Below are positions 24,929 to 35,357 of a stretch of 64,000 nucleotides of DNA, piece after piece. A program made the translations under genes and the position numbers. Numbering within the stretch: the stretch's first letter is position 1; the number at the start of each line of letters is the position of its first letter. The stretch is from Nitratireductor arenosus. GTDB taxonomy: Bacteria; Pseudomonadota; Alphaproteobacteria; Rhizobiales; Rhizobiaceae. The notes under the pieces were generated by a model. The model searched no databases, had not been told where the DNA came from, and saw only the letters and a program-made list of their open reading frames with translations. The stretch is taken from NCBI RefSeq assembly GCF_009742725.1, contig NZ_WPHG01000003.1:620001-684000 (forward strand). Reading direction: 5' to 3'.

Positions 24929-26260
24929 TTAGCCGCGATCGGCGACAGCCTCGTCGATTGCCGTGCCGAGGCGGTCGGCGATTCGGTCCAGATCCTGGTC
25001 CTCGACGATGAAGGGCGGGGCGACGAGCACATGGTCGCCGCGCGCGCCGTCGATCGTGCCGCCGGCCGGATAAACAAGCAGCCCGCGCGCCATCGCCGCC
25101 TGTTTGATGCGGGCGTGAAGTTTCAGCGCCGGATCGAACGGCGCCTTCGTTGCCCGGTCCTCGACGATCTCCAGGCCGAGGAAAAGGCCGCGCCCGCGCA
25201 GGTCGCCGACATGCGGATGCGGGCCCAGACGCTCGGCCAGCAGGCTCCGCAGCCGTTCGCCCATCGTGCGCACGTTTTCCAGCAGGCCGTCGCGTTCGAT
25301 CACGCGCTGCACGGCAAGCGCAGCCGCGCACGCCACCGGATGGCCGATATAGGTATGGCCGTGCTGGAACAGGCCCGACCCGGTGGCGAAGGCGTCGAAA
25401 ATCGCCTGCGACAAGAGCACCGCCCCGATCGGCTGATAGCCGCCGCCCAGCCCCTTGGCGATCGTCATCAGGTCGGGCGCCACGCCGTCCTGCGTGCAGG
25501 CGTGCAGCGTGCCGGTGCGGCCCATGCCGCACATCACCTCGTCGAGGATCAAGAGCACGCCGTGGCGGTCGCAGATCTCGCGCACCCGTTTCAGGTAACC
25601 GGGCACGGCCGGCACCGCACCGGCGGTTGCGCCGACGACCGGCTCGGCGATAAAGGCCATCACCGTCTCCGCGCCGAGTTCCTGTATCTTGTCCTCCAGC
25701 CCCTGGGCGACGCGCAGCCCGTACTCTTCCTCGCTTTCGTCGTCGCGCCGGTGGCGATAGGCGTAGCACGGCTCGATATGTTGGGTTTCGGCCAGCAGCG
25801 GCTGGAATTGGGCCCGGCGCATTGCGTTGCCGCCGGCCGCCAGCGCGCCGAGCGTGTTGCCGTGATAGCTCTGGTGCCGGGCGATGATGGCGCGCCGCTG
25901 AGGCTCGCCCTTTTCGACGAAATATTGCCGCGCCATCTTCAGCGCCGCCTCGACCGCCTCGGAGCCGCCGGAAACGAAATAGACATGGCTGATGCCGGTC
26001 GGCGCGTTGGCGACCAGCATGTCGGCGAGCTCTTCGGCCGGCTCGCTGGTGAAGAAGCCGGTATGGGCATAGGCGAGCCGGTCGGCCTGCTCGTGCAGTG
26101 CGCCGATGACGTCGGGATGGCCGTGCCCGAGGCAGGAGACGGCGGCGCCGCCCGAGGCGTCGATATAGGCGCGGCCGTCACGGTCGAACAACTCGACCCC
26201 GCGTCCGGCCACGGCGACCGGCAGCGTGCCGTGAATCTGGCGATGCAGAATATGGGTCAT
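24929..26260 (-). CDS. class III PLP aminotransferase
   Basis: A 443-residue fold type I enzyme. Ser-Gly-Gly-Ser-Glu-Ala-Val-Glu-Ala-Ala-Leu-Lys binds the PLP phosphate, Leu-Ile-Leu-Asp-Glu-Val-Met-Cys-Gly holds the PLP-pyridine Asp, and Thr-Ile-Ala-Lys-Gly-Leu-Gly-Gly-Gly carries the Schiff-base Lys. Class III members act on omega- or beta-amino groups with pyruvate or 2-oxoglutarate. Its start overlaps the RpiR stop (ATGA at 26260), and a BKACE gene is divergent, which suggests that it makes a beta-keto acid from a beta-amino acid for that enzyme. Confidence 0.9.
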   Translation of the reverse strand: MTHILHRQIHGTLPVAVAGRGVELFDRDGRAYIDASGGAAVSCLGHGHPDVIGALHEQADRLAYAHTGFFTSEPAEELADMLVANAPTGISHVYFVSGGSEAVEAALKMARQYFVEKGEPQRRAIIARHQSYHGNTLGALAAGGNAMRRAQFQPLLAETQHIEPCYAYRHRRDDESEEEYGLRVAQGLEDKIQELGAETVMAFIAEPVVGATAGAVPAVPGYLKRVREICDRHGVLLILDEVMCGMGRTGTLHACTQDGVAPDLMTIAKGLGGGYQPIGAVLLSQAIFDAFATGSGLFQHGHTYIGHPVACAAALAVQRVIERDGLLENVRTMGERLRSLLAERLGPHPHVGDLRGRGLFLGLEIVEDRATKAPFDPALKLHARIKQAAMARGLLVYPAGGTIDGARGDHVLVAPPFIVEDQDLDRIADRLGTAIDEAVADRG

Positions 26261-27147
26261 GGTCCTGTCCGTGTAGCGGGGGCAAGATGATGCACGCCGA
26301 AGGCGGCGAGTTGCTGTTCGGCCCGCGCGATCGCCGCCAGCGCCTCGGCGCCGCCGCGACCGGCCACCAGCGCGGCCAGCGTTTCGGCGGCCACGAAGGC
26401 CGGCGCCATCGAATGGAAGAAGGACGGGCTTTCCGTCGAGACGAAGATCGCGTGCCGCGCAATCGCGGCGAGAGGCGAGACCGGGCTGTCGGTGATCGCG
26501 ACAACGGGCACGTTTTCGCCGGCCGCCCAATGGGCGATGTCGAGCGTGGCGCGCGAATAGGGGCTCACGCTGACGGCAAGCAACGCGTCGTCGGCGCCAG
26601 CCATGCGTACGGCATCGAGACCGCCGAAACCGTCCGTGCCGAGCAGCACCGCCCGGTCGCCGAGAAAGGACATGATATAGGCGAATTGCGCCGCGATGGC
26701 GTGGCTCGACCGCAGGCCGAGGCAATAAACGCGTCGGGCCGAGGCCAGCAGTGCGGCGGCGTTGGCGAGTGCGGCCAGGCTGTCGGGCGCGCAGAGCCGG
26801 CCGATCTGTGTCGCGCCGGCGGCGACGATGTCGCGGGCGAGCGCGGTCTCGCCGCTTTCCTTCTGTCTGGCAGCCTGCCGTCCGGCCCTGCCGGCGAAGC
26901 CGAGCTCGCCCTGCCGGATTGCGTTGGCGTGCAGGGCGCGGATTGCTTCGTAGCCGTCATAACCGAGCCGTTTGGCGAGCCGGCTCATCGTCCATGGCTG
27001 GACGCCGGCGCGGCGCGCCTGTTCGCGCATCGACAGCAGCGCCACGTCGTCGGGATTGTCGACGATATAACGCGCCGCGACGCCGAGCTGCGCGGGCAGG
27101 CCGGGGAAGCTGTCGATGATCTTTCGGACAAGCGCGTCGCGATCCAT
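26257..27147 (-). CDS. RpiR-family regulator
   Basis: A 296-residue regulator with an N-terminal RpiR helix-turn-helix (Arg-Glu-Gln-Ala-Arg-Arg-Ala-Gly-Val-Gln-Pro-Trp-Thr-Met-Ser-Arg-Leu-Ala-Lys-Arg) and a C-terminal SIS domain (Tyr-Cys-Leu-Gly-Leu-Arg-Ser-Ser-His, then Ala-Val-Ser-Val-Ser-Pro-Tyr-Ser). ATG 27147 is chosen because an in-frame ATG at 27204 would put the start beyond the perfect inverted repeat at 27178-27193. It is co-translated with the aminotransferase and divergent from BKACE 2, so it probably controls both arms. Confidence 0.85.
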   Translation of the reverse strand: MDRDALVRKIIDSFPGLPAQLGVAARYIVDNPDDVALLSMREQARRAGVQPWTMSRLAKRLGYDGYEAIRALHANAIRQGELGFAGRAGRQAARQKESGETALARDIVAAGATQIGRLCAPDSLAALANAAALLASARRVYCLGLRSSHAIAAQFAYIMSFLGDRAVLLGTDGFGGLDAVRMAGADDALLAVSVSPYSRATLDIAHWAAGENVPVVAITDSPVSPLAAIARHAIFVSTESPSFFHSMAPAFVAAETLAALVAGRGGAEALAAIARAEQQLAAFGVHHLAPATRTGP

Positions 27148-27177
27148 GAGCGGAGCGTAGACCTGGCGGATCGGATA

Positions 27178-27193
27178 TGCAACAAATGTTGCA
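27178..27193. promoter_or_regulatory. perfect inverted repeat, candidate RpiR operator
   Basis: TGCAACA-AA-TGTTGCA is a perfect 7-2-7 inverted repeat midway between rpiR (31 bases) and the divergent BKACE gene (34 bases). A further TGCAA half-site lies at 27207-27211. Its position suits control of both promoters by the RpiR protein. Confidence 0.7.
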
Positions 27194-27227
27194 CTAGCTG
27201 ACATGATGCAATGATTGGTGTTATCGG

Positions 27228-28085
27228 ATGAGCGGCATCTCGCACGGTTTTCACTCCGATCCGCGGCCGGTCGCGATCGCCGTCGCGCCCAATGGCGGCC
27301 GGCGCACCAAGGCCGACCATCCGGCTCTGCCGCTGACGCCGGCCGAACTGGCCGACACGGCCATCGCCTGCCGCGAGGCCGGCGCGGCGATGATCCATCT
27401 GCACGTACGCGACCGGCAGGGCGCGCATCTGCTCGACGCGGAGGCCTATCGGGACGCGACCGATGCCGTGCGCGGCGCGGTCGGCGATGATCTCGTCGTT
27501 CAGATTACCAGCGAAGCGCTCGGGGCCTACGCGCCCGCCCAACAGATGCAGGTGGTGCGCGACACGCGGCCGGAGGCCGTTTCGCTGGCCCTGCGCGAAC
27601 TGGCCGGCGAACCGGCCGACGAAACCGAGTTCCTGCGTTTTCTGGCCTGGCTCGCCCGCGAACGCATTACGCCGCAAATCATTCTTTATGCGCCCGAGGA
27701 GGCGACGCGTCTCGCCGGCCTGATGCGCCGCGGGCTGGTGCCGTTCGAAACCCTGCCGGTCCTGTTCGTCCTCGGCCGTTACGTGCCCGGCCAGCGCTCG
27801 ACGCCGCGTGATCTGCTGCCTTTTCTGAACGCCGCGACCGAGCGCTTTCCGCACTGGATGCTGTGCGCCTTCGGGCCGCGTGAGACGGCCTGTGTGACCG
27901 CCGCCGCGCTGATGGGCGGTCACGCCAGGGTCGGCTTCGAGAACAATCTGCAACTGCCCGATGGCACGGTCGCCGCAGACAATGTCGCAATCGTGCGCGC
28001 GACCGCGTGGGCTTTGGAAGCCTGCGGCGTGCCGCCCGCCTCCGCCGGCCAGTTGCGCGATCTCTGGGCCGCCCTCCAGGCCTGA
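27228..28085 (+). CDS. second BKACE enzyme (DUF849)
   Basis: A 285-residue TIM-barrel protein, shorter than the 312-residue BKACE at 13.2 kb. The zinc pair is in Met-Ile-His-Leu-His-Val-Arg-Asp (His57, His59), and Gly-Gly-His-Ala-Arg-Val-Gly-Phe-Glu-Asn near residue 227 carries the conserved Glu. Like other BKACE enzymes it should convert a beta-keto acid plus acetyl-CoA to acetoacetate plus another acyl-CoA. It is divergent from an aminotransferase and RpiR gene. It differs from the first copy at many positions and likely has another substrate. Confidence 0.88.
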   Translation: MSGISHGFHSDPRPVAIAVAPNGGRRTKADHPALPLTPAELADTAIACREAGAAMIHLHVRDRQGAHLLDAEAYRDATDAVRGAVGDDLVVQITSEALGAYAPAQQMQVVRDTRPEAVSLALRELAGEPADETEFLRFLAWLARERITPQIILYAPEEATRLAGLMRRGLVPFETLPVLFVLGRYVPGQRSTPRDLLPFLNAATERFPHWMLCAFGPRETACVTAAALMGGHARVGFENNLQLPDGTVAADNVAIVRATAWALEACGVPPASAGQLRDLWAALQA

Positions 28086-28122
28086 AAACCGTGCCGTGGC
28101 GTCGACGCGTTTCGGAACGGGC

Positions 28123-29772
28123 CTAATCGCGTCCGGGCCGGCCGCGATAAGCCTGTGTGAGTTCCGGGTCGATGTCGGCGTCGTCGTAGATCCCGATCAG
28201 AATACCGGTGCGGCCGCCGCCGTGGCGCATTGCCTCGATTTCTGCGTCGGAGCGCGTCGTGCGCTGCGACGGCCGCCGCGCCCAGGCCGCCAGCCGCGCG
28301 GCCATCAGCGCGGCAATATCGGCGTGTTCCGGATCGCCGCCGAGATCGCGGAATTCGTCGGGGTCGGTTTCCAGATCGAACAGCATCGGCCGAAACCCTT
28401 CGGCATGGACGTATTTCCAGCGCCGGTCCGCGACCATGAACAGACGTGCCCGGTCCGGGGCGACCCCAAGTTCGGCCGCCATCGGCGTCGGCCCGTAATC
28501 ATATTCCGACACGACGAAGTCGCGCCAATCCTCGGGCGTCTCGCCGCGCACCAGGGGCAGCAGCGAGCGCCCCTCCACGATATGGTCCGGTACCGCCGCA
28601 CCGGCGGCCTCGATGAAGGTGGCGGCTAGATCGATCGATTCCACCAGTTGGTCGCAGACCGTGCCGCGCGTGGCGTCGGCCTCCGGCGACGGGTCGTAGA
28701 CGATCAGCGGGACCTTGACCGACTGTTCATGAAACAGATCCTTTTCGCCCAGCCAGTGGTCGCCGAGATAGTCGCCATGGTCCGAGGTGACGACGATCAT
28801 CGTGTCGGCGAGCTCGCCCCGCTCCTCCAGGAAGGCGAGCAGGCGGCCGAGTTGGTCGTCGCATTGCTTGATCAGGCCCATATAGGCCGGGATCACTTTC
28901 TGGCGCACCACCTCGCGCTGGAAAGCGCGGCCGATCTCGTTGTCCATGAAGGCCCGGTAGACCGGATGCGGGTCCTGGCGTTCGCCTTCGCAGCGGATGG
29001 CGGGCTGCACATCCGCCGGCCCGTACATCGCGTGATAGGGCGCGGGCACGATATAGGGCCAGTGCGGCTTGATGTAGGACAGGTGGCACAGCCATGGCCG
29101 TTCGTGGCGGGAGGCGATGAACTCCTCGGCGCGCCGCGTCATATAGGGGGTCTCGGAATCCTCCTCGGCGATATTGGCCGGCCGGTCGGCGTTTTTCATG
29201 AACCAGCCCGAGGCCATGTCGCCGTTTTCGTCGAGCGCGGCATTGGCGAAATCGTGCCAGGGATTGTCGCCCGGATAGCCTTTGGCCTTCAGATAGTCGT
29301 TATAGGGCTGCGGCCCGCGATCGTAATAGCCGTCGGGTCCCTTGCCCCACAGCCCGTCGTCGCGCTCCCACAGGTCGAAGCCGCATTCGGCCACCCGCGC
29401 GCCGATGATCGTGTCGCGTGCCAGCCCGAGCCGCTCCATGCCGTCGGCGTCGACGCGCATATGCGTCTTGCCGACCAGCACGGCGTCCATGCCCGCCTTG
29501 CGCAGATGATCGCCCAGCGTGATTTCGCCGACCTTGAGCGGGAAGCCGTTCCAGCTCGCGCCGTGCGAATGGACGTAGCGGCCGGTGTAGAAGCTCATGC
29601 GCGAGGCGCCGCAGATCGGCGACTGCACATAAGCGCGCGAGAAGCGCACGCCCATCGCCGCGAGACGGTCGAAATGCGGCGTCTTCAAGTGCGGGTGTCC
29701 CGTGCAGCCCAGATAGTCGAACCGAAGCTGGTCATACATGATGAAGAGGATGTTCTTGCGCCGATCCGCCAT
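28123..29772 (-). CDS. sulfatase-family hydrolase with Cys-Gly-Ala-Ser-Arg motif
   Basis: A 549-residue alkaline-phosphatase-superfamily enzyme. The metal-binding start is Tyr-Asp-Gln-Leu-Arg-Phe-Asp (13-19); the formylglycine motif is Cys54-Gly-Ala-Ser-Arg58 followed by Met-Ser-Phe-Tyr-Thr-Gly-Arg; Val-Thr-Ser-Asp-His-Gly-Asp-Tyr-Leu-Gly supplies later ligands. The Pro usual at the third position of the motif (Cys-x-Pro-x-Arg) is Ala, which is unusual for an aerobe. Relatives cleave sulfate esters or phosphonate/phosphate monoesters. No signal peptide is seen, so it is probably cytosolic. The gene is alone; substrate unknown. Confidence 0.85.
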   Translation of the reverse strand: MADRRKNILFIMYDQLRFDYLGCTGHPHLKTPHFDRLAAMGVRFSRAYVQSPICGASRMSFYTGRYVHSHGASWNGFPLKVGEITLGDHLRKAGMDAVLVGKTHMRVDADGMERLGLARDTIIGARVAECGFDLWERDDGLWGKGPDGYYDRGPQPYNDYLKAKGYPGDNPWHDFANAALDENGDMASGWFMKNADRPANIAEEDSETPYMTRRAEEFIASRHERPWLCHLSYIKPHWPYIVPAPYHAMYGPADVQPAIRCEGERQDPHPVYRAFMDNEIGRAFQREVVRQKVIPAYMGLIKQCDDQLGRLLAFLEERGELADTMIVVTSDHGDYLGDHWLGEKDLFHEQSVKVPLIVYDPSPEADATRGTVCDQLVESIDLAATFIEAAGAAVPDHIVEGRSLLPLVRGETPEDWRDFVVSEYDYGPTPMAAELGVAPDRARLFMVADRRWKYVHAEGFRPMLFDLETDPDEFRDLGGDPEHADIAALMAARLAAWARRPSQRTTRSDAEIEAMRHGGGRTGILIGIYDDADIDPELTQAYRGRPGRD

Positions 29773-29913
29773 CGATGCCCTTCATGGTGGCCGTGGAAAC
29801 TTGCAACGCTCCGATGCGCGGCGTCGTTGTTGCGCGAGGATAACGCACGCCGCCGGTTCTGTCGTCCCGCTGGAGATGCCGAAATATCCGGTTCGGGTCT
29901 CTGCGCCCGCCGC

Positions 29914-30636
29914 TCAGGACATGCCTTGCGCGGCACCCAGATAGATTTCGGCCACGCGTGGGTCTGCGGCGAGCTCGGCGGCGGGGCCGCGCATCGTCGC
30001 CGCGCCGAGTTCCATCACGTAGCCGTGGTCGGCGATCCGCAGCGCTGCCCGGGCGTTTTGTTCGACAAGCAGGATCGACACCCCCTCGTCGCGCAGCTCC
30101 GACACCGTCTGCAAGATGTCGCGCACGATCAGCGGCGCCAGGCCCAGGCTCGGTTCGTCGAGCATCAACAGGCGCGGCTTGGCCATCAACGCGCGGCCCA
30201 TGGCCAGCATCTGCCGCTCGCCGCCCGACAGCGTCCCGGCTTCCTGGCGGTGACGTTCCTCGAGCCGCGGAAAAAGCGCGTACACCCGTTCCAGGCGCGC
30301 CGGGATCTCGGCGCGCCCGCGCCGGAACGCGCCGAGCGCGAGATTGTCCGCCACGCTCATCGTGCCGAACAGGTCGCGCTGCTCCGGCACCAGGCTGATA
30401 CCCATCGCGACCCGCTCCTCGGCTGGGACGCGGACAAGGTCCTGGCCGTCAAAGACGACGCGCCCGCGCGATGGCAACAGCCCCATGATGGCTGCAAGCA
30501 GGCTGGTCTTGCCGGCGCCGTTGGCGCCGATGACGGTGGCGATCTCGCCGCTTTGCACGGTCAGCGAGACCGCGCGCACGGCTTCCACGCGGCCGTAATT
30601 GACCGACAAATCGCCGACTTCCAGCAGCGCGCTCAC
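29914..30636 (-). CDS. livF: branched-chain-type ABC transporter ATPase (LivF type)
   Basis: A 240-residue ATPase starting at GTG 30636, which overlaps the LivM-LivG stop (GTGA). Walker A is Gly-Ala-Asn-Gly-Ala-Gly-Lys-Thr, the signature Leu-Ser-Gly-Gly-Glu-Arg-Gln near 137-143, Walker B [12 protein letters not shown], and the switch Leu-Leu-Val-Glu-Gln-Asn, with Glu-Gln-Asn typical of LivF. It is the last gene of the import operon that includes the feruloyl-CoA synthase-like gene. Confidence 0.93.
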   Translation of the reverse strand: MSALLEVGDLSVNYGRVEAVRAVSLTVQSGEIATVIGANGAGKTSLLAAIMGLLPSRGRVVFDGQDLVRVPAEERVAMGISLVPEQRDLFGTMSVADNLALGAFRRGRAEIPARLERVYALFPRLEERHRQEAGTLSGGERQMLAMGRALMAKPRLLMLDEPSLGLAPLIVRDILQTVSELRDEGVSILLVEQNARAALRIADHGYVMELGAATMRGPAAELAADPRVAEIYLGAAQGMS

Positions 30637-32402
30637 GCCGGACTCCCCAGATAGGCCTCGACGACGGCCGGATTGCGCTGAATGTCGGCGGGCGCGCCGG
30701 TGGCGATCCGCGCGCCGAAGTTCAACACCACGATATGGTCGGTCAACTGCATGACGAAATCCATGTCGTGCTCGACCAGGAGCACGCTCATGCCCTCGTC
30801 GCGCAGCCGGCGGATCAAATCGGCGAGCGCCTGTTTTTCGAGATGCCGCAGCCCTGCCGCCGGTTCGTCGAGCAAAAGCAGTTTCGGGTCGAGGCACAGC
30901 GCGCGCGCGATCTCCGCCAACCGCTGCTGGCCGAGCGCCAGCGACCCCGCCGGCTGATGCATGATGTCGGCAAGCCCAACCCGCTCGATTTGGCGCGCGG
31001 CTTCGCCAAAAATGTTCTTTTCCTCCTCGCGGTCGAGCCGCAGGATACCGGAGACCATGCCGGCCCGGCCGCGCAGATGCGCGCCGATGGCGACGTTTTC
31101 CAGCACGCTCATCATCGGCGCCAGCTTGACGTGCTGGAAGGTGCGCGCGATGCGCCGGGCCGCGATCCGTTCCGGGCCGAGCCCGTCGATGCGCTCGCCT
31201 TCGAAATGAATTTCCCCGCCCGAAAGCGGCAACACGCCGGTGACCAGGTTGAAGGTGGTGCTCTTGCCGGCGCCGTTCGGCCCGATCAGACCGACGATCT
31301 CGCCGCGCCCGACCTCGAAGGAGACGTTGTCGACAGCGACCAGCCCGCCGAACAGGCGCCGCGCGTCCTGAACGCGCAGCAGGTCGCCATCGCCGGCGTC
31401 GAAGCCGCGGCCGGGCAGCGCGCCGGTTGCGTCGACGGTACGCGGCGCCGCCTTGCCGAGCCGCCCGGCGATCACCGGCCACAGCCCCTCGCGCGCGCCT
31501 TGCAACATGGCAATCAGCAGGATGCCGAACACGATGCCCTCGTAATTGCCGCCCGCCCCGAAGAATAGCGGCAGCAGATCCTGGAGAAAATTCTTCAACA
31601 CCACGACGATGCCCGCGCCGAGGATCGCGCCGTAAATGTAGCCGGCACCGCCCAGAACGGCCATCAGCAGATATTCGATGCCGACGGTGAGGCTGAAGAC
31701 GCCCGGCGTGACGGCGCGCTGGAAATGGGCGTAAAGCCAGCCCGATATGCCGGCGAGCAGCGCGGCATAGACGAACACGGTGAGCTTGGCGCGCCAGACA
31801 TTGACGCCGACCGACTCCGCCGCCGCCGCGCCGCTGCGCAGCGCGCGGATCGAGCGCCCGACGCGCGAATCCAGAAGGTTGGCGGTCGCCAGGATCGCGG
31901 CGAGCACGAAACCCCAGACCACGAAATAGAACGAGCGGCTGTCGAGAAGCGGCATGCCGAATATGGAAAGCGGCGGCACCGAGGAAATGCCGTCATAGGC
32001 GCCCAGCGTCTTCAAATTGCCGAACAGATAATAAAAGCAGATGCCCCAGGCGATGGTGCCGAGCGGTAGAAAATGGCCCGACAGCCTGACCGTGACCAGC
32101 CCGATGACAAGCGCGGCGGCCACGGTGACGGCCAGCGATACCGGCAGGGTGAGCCAGGGCGACCAGCCATAGGCCGTCGTCAAAAGTGCTGTGGCATAAG
32201 CGCCGAAGCCGACAAAGGCGGCCTGGCCGAACGAGGTCATGCCGCCGACGCCGGTCAACATCACCAGCCCGAGCGCGACCAGGCTGGCCAGCCCGACGAA
32301 GTCGAGCAGGGTGACCCAGAAATCCGGCACGAACGGCAGAAAGGGGATCGCGGCCATGATGGCGGCGAAGATCAGAAAGCGGGTGAGCTCGCGTCGGTTC
32401 AC
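30633..32402 (-). CDS. fused LivM permease and LivG ATPase
   Basis: A 589-residue fusion. Residues 1 to about 310 are a LivM-type permease with about 8-10 helices ([12 protein letters not shown], Gly-Gly-Ala-Gly-Tyr-Ile-Tyr-Gly-Ala). After a linker the ATPase has Walker A Gly-Pro-Asn-Gly-Ala-Gly-Lys-Ser-Thr near 378, [10 protein letters not shown] as signature region, and [10 protein letters not shown]. GTG 32402 starts it. The fusion is common in alphaproteobacteria. It should pair with LivH and LivF to import the ligand of the binding protein at 35.4 kb. Confidence 0.92.
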   Translation of the reverse strand: MNRRELTRFLIFAAIMAAIPFLPFVPDFWVTLLDFVGLASLVALGLVMLTGVGGMTSFGQAAFVGFGAYATALLTTAYGWSPWLTLPVSLAVTVAAALVIGLVTVRLSGHFLPLGTIAWGICFYYLFGNLKTLGAYDGISSVPPLSIFGMPLLDSRSFYFVVWGFVLAAILATANLLDSRVGRSIRALRSGAAAAESVGVNVWRAKLTVFVYAALLAGISGWLYAHFQRAVTPGVFSLTVGIEYLLMAVLGGAGYIYGAILGAGIVVVLKNFLQDLLPLFFGAGGNYEGIVFGILLIAMLQGAREGLWPVIAGRLGKAAPRTVDATGALPGRGFDAGDGDLLRVQDARRLFGGLVAVDNVSFEVGRGEIVGLIGPNGAGKSTTFNLVTGVLPLSGGEIHFEGERIDGLGPERIAARRIARTFQHVKLAPMMSVLENVAIGAHLRGRAGMVSGILRLDREEEKNIFGEAARQIERVGLADIMHQPAGSLALGQQRLAEIARALCLDPKLLLLDEPAAGLRHLEKQALADLIRRLRDEGMSVLLVEHDMDFVMQLTDHIVVLNFGARIATGAPADIQRNPAVVEAYLGSPA

Positions 32403-32406
32403 CGGC

Positions 32407-33450
32407 TTAGTCCTCTTCGTCGCTATGGGTGGAGGTCAGGGAGCGCCATAAAAGCACCGGCAGGATGGAGGCGAAGACGATCACTTCCTTGAAGGCGCTG
32501 GCCCAGAACGAGGAAAACGCTTCCAGTAGGCCGACGGCGAGCGCGGCGGCGACGGCGGCCGGATAGGCACCGAGCCCGCCGATGATGGCGGCGACAAATC
32601 CCTTGAGCCCGATGATGAAACCGCTGTCGTAATAAAGCGTGGTCAGGGGAGCGACCAGCACCGCCGAGACCACACCGATCGCCGCGGCCATGGCGAACGC
32701 GATCCGCCCCGACAGCATTGTGGGGATGCCGACCAGTCGCGCGCCGCGCCGGTTGATCGCCGACGCCTTCAGTGCCTTGCCGATCAGCGTGCGCCCGAAG
32801 AACAGCGCCAGCCCCGCAAGCAGCGCCAGCGTCGCCCCGACCACCAGCAGGCTCTGGCCGGTGACGAATAGCGGCCCGATCTGGAACGAGCCCGATACGA
32901 CCGGCGAGGTGCGGTAACCCTCCGCGCCGAACAGCACCAGACCGAGCGCGGTAAGCGCCAGATGCGCCCCGACGGAGGCGATCAGAAGCACCAGCACCGA
33001 GGCGTCGGCGAGTGGCTGAAAGGCGACTCGGTAGAGATAGGGCCCCATCGGCACGATCAGGGCAGCGCACAACACGACGTTGACGGCGAGCCCCAGCTTG
33101 AGTGGCACCAAAATCAACACCGCCGCGGCAATGGCGATCGCCGGCGCCAGATTCCACATGGCGAGCCGTGCCGCCTTGACGGGGCTGCGTTCGCGCAGTG
33201 CCACGCCGGCGTCCATCACCGCCGCCCCGGTCGCCAGCACGAGCAGCAGCCAGACCGCGCCAGGAACGCCGCCGGTTTCCATCGCCGCCAGCGACAGGCC
33301 GGCGAATGTGACGAATTCGCCCTGTGGGATCAGGATCACACGGGTGACCGCGAACACCAGCACCAGCGCTACCGCCAGGAGCGCGTAGATCGCGCCGTTG
33401 ATGATGCCGTCTTGGATCAGGAAGAGTGCGATGGTGAAGTCCAAATCCAA
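32407..33450 (-). CDS. livH: branched-chain-type ABC permease (LivH type)
   Basis: A 347-residue membrane protein with about 8-9 helices. [11 protein letters not shown] at the start, [10 protein letters not shown] in the cytoplasmic loop and [12 protein letters not shown] late on are LivH features. No ATG or GTG is available: the frame opens with TTG at 33450 or TTG 33444 after an upstream stop, so translation starts weakly or is coupled to the ligase gene, whose stop lies 42 bases upstream. Confidence 0.88.
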   Translation of the reverse strand: MDLDFTIALFLIQDGIINGAIYALLAVALVLVFAVTRVILIPQGEFVTFAGLSLAAMETGGVPGAVWLLLVLATGAAVMDAGVALRERSPVKAARLAMWNLAPAIAIAAAVLILVPLKLGLAVNVVLCAALIVPMGPYLYRVAFQPLADASVLVLLIASVGAHLALTALGLVLFGAEGYRTSPVVSGSFQIGPLFVTGQSLLVVGATLALLAGLALFFGRTLIGKALKASAINRRGARLVGIPTMLSGRIAFAMAAAIGVVSAVLVAPLTTLYYDSGFIIGLKGFVAAIIGGLGAYPAAVAAALAVGLLEAFSSFWASAFKEVIVFASILPVLLWRSLTSTHSDEED

Positions 33451-33492
33451 CCCGCCATGTCGATGCCGCCCGTCGGATGGGCGATCACAAGC

Positions 33493-35319
33493 TTATTCGA
33501 GGCCGATGAAATCGGCCGGTTCGTCGCCATGCAGGCGTTCTACCTCATTGGCGCGGCGGGCGAGTACGGCGCGTTGGTTGATATAGCCCTTGTCGGTGAT
33601 TTCGCCCGCGTCGACGGCTGGCATCGCCTCAAGCAGGCGCGCCCGCGTCGCATGGCGCGAGGAGCCGCCGCCGAGCGTCTTGAGCTTGACCAGGCCGTCG
33701 CGCACCCGCGCACGGACCTGCTGGTGATCGAGCACCGCGCCGAGCGGCGCGTCGTCGCCGAGCCCGGCCAGCTTGCGGCAGGCCGCGATGTTGGGAAAGA
33801 CGAGGAAGCCGACCTCCTCGCGATCGTGGCCGGTGACGACGATGTCCTGCGCGACCGGATCGAGCGCAGCGATGCCCTGCACGCGCAGGTCGCCGACGCT
33901 GACCCAGGTGCCCGACATCAGCTTGAAGTCCTCCGCCACCCGCCCGTCGAAGAAAAGCCCGCGCTCGGGCCGGTCGGGGTCGGCTAGCCGCACGGCGTCG
34001 CCAATCCTGTAAAATCCCTCTTCGTCGAAGGCCGCCCGCGTGAGTTCGTCGTTCTTCAGATAGCCCGGCGTCACGTTCGGACCGCGCACGCGGATCTCGA
34101 GCTTGTCGCCGGCGGGTACGAGCTTGAGCTCGGTTCCGGGAACCGGAATGCCGATATTGCCGCTGCGCTCGGCCTGGAAATGGCAGTCCGTGGCGAGCGG
34201 AGCTGTTTCCGTGGAACCCCACGAACTCACCATCGGCACCGGTGCGCCGGTGGTCTCGCGCGCCATCGTCTCCAATGCCGCCCACAGGTTCTGCGGCAGC
34301 GCCGCGCCGGCATAGAAGATGACCTTGGTGCGGGTGAAGAAGCGCCGCCGCAGGTCCGCATCCTCGCGCAGCGCGCCGATCAGCATGTCGAAGCCGCGCG
34401 GCACGTTGAAACAGATGTCGGGGCCGACGTCCTTAAGGTTGGCGACCGTGTGGTGAAACAGATGCGGGGCCGGCTTGCCGGCGTCGATGTAAAGCGTACC
34501 GCCATTGCGCAGCACCAGGTTGAAATTGTGGTTGGCGCCGAAAGTGTGGCTCCATGGCAGCCAGTCGACGATCACCGGCGGTTCGCTGGCCAGAAACGGC
34601 CAGGTCAGCGCCTTGGCTTCCTGGCTCGACGTCAGCATGCGATGGGTGTTGATTACCGCTTTGGGCGCGCCGGTCGACCCGGACGTGAACAGGTAGCGTG
34701 CGGTCGTGTCGGGGCCGACGGCCGCGAAGGCGGCGCCGACCGCGGCATCGTCGCTTTCGGCCAAAAGCGTGTCAAAATCGGTCGCCGCGCCCGCTTCGGC
34801 GCAGCGGCTCGTGACGACGAGACCGTCATGATGGTCCGCGATCGCCGCAAGTGCGGCCGAAAACAGCGTCTCGTCGCTGACATAGACCAGCCCCGGTCGT
34901 ACCAGGTCGATCATTGCACGCAGTTTTCCGTGATCCTGCGACATTAGCGAATAGGCCGGCGAGACGGTGGCAACCGGAATGCCGGCGTGCATAGCGCCCA
35001 GCGCCAGCAGCGCATGGTCGATCGCGTTGTCCGACAGGATGGCGACCGGCCGCTCCGGCGAAAGGCCGCGCTTGAGAAGGAACGCGGCGATCGCGCGTGC
35101 CCTATTTAGCGTTTCGCCATACCCGATTGTTCTCCATGCAGCGGAGGAGTCGCCGCGCTCGGCGAGGAAAATCCGCTCCGGTACGTCCCGGGCCCATCGG
35201 ACCAGCCATGCCCCAACGCAGCGCGCCGGCTTTGGCAGCGCGACGGGGCTCGACAGGATCATCGAGCCGTCGTCGCGCCGGGTCATGTGCACCCGCGGTT
35301 CGGCGAACAGGGCAGACAT
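33493..35319 (-). CDS. feruloyl-CoA synthase-like AMP-binding ligase
   Basis: A 608-residue acyl-adenylate enzyme. The nucleotide loop is [14 protein letters not shown] (near 183-196), with [10 protein letters not shown] as the A5 motif and [15 protein letters not shown] as the late hinge. That hinge and the whole layout match feruloyl-CoA synthases, which activate hydroxycinnamates with ATP and CoA. ATG 35319 (GAGGAG 10 bases upstream) is preferred over 35349. It lies inside an import operon, so the aromatic acid is probably taken up and activated at once. No hydratase-lyase gene is in the window. Confidence 0.82.
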   Translation of the reverse strand: MSALFAEPRVHMTRRDDGSMILSSPVALPKPARCVGAWLVRWARDVPERIFLAERGDSSAAWRTIGYGETLNRARAIAAFLLKRGLSPERPVAILSDNAIDHALLALGAMHAGIPVATVSPAYSLMSQDHGKLRAMIDLVRPGLVYVSDETLFSAALAAIADHHDGLVVTSRCAEAGAATDFDTLLAESDDAAVGAAFAAVGPDTTARYLFTSGSTGAPKAVINTHRMLTSSQEAKALTWPFLASEPPVIVDWLPWSHTFGANHNFNLVLRNGGTLYIDAGKPAPHLFHHTVANLKDVGPDICFNVPRGFDMLIGALREDADLRRRFFTRTKVIFYAGAALPQNLWAALETMARETTGAPVPMVSSWGSTETAPLATDCHFQAERSGNIGIPVPGTELKLVPAGDKLEIRVRGPNVTPGYLKNDELTRAAFDEEGFYRIGDAVRLADPDRPERGLFFDGRVAEDFKLMSGTWVSVGDLRVQGIAALDPVAQDIVVTGHDREEVGFLVFPNIAACRKLAGLGDDAPLGAVLDHQQVRARVRDGLVKLKTLGGGSSRHATRARLLEAMPAVDAGEITDKGYINQRAVLARRANEVERLHGDEPADFIGLE

Positions 35320-35357
35320 CGGGCCGGAACTCCTCGCCGTGGCGACCATGCCGACGC

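Noticed and set aside
28648-30654. 668-residue plus-strand open frame across the sulfatase and livF
   Set aside because: It spans two well-supported minus-strand genes and their gap and has no recognisable motif.
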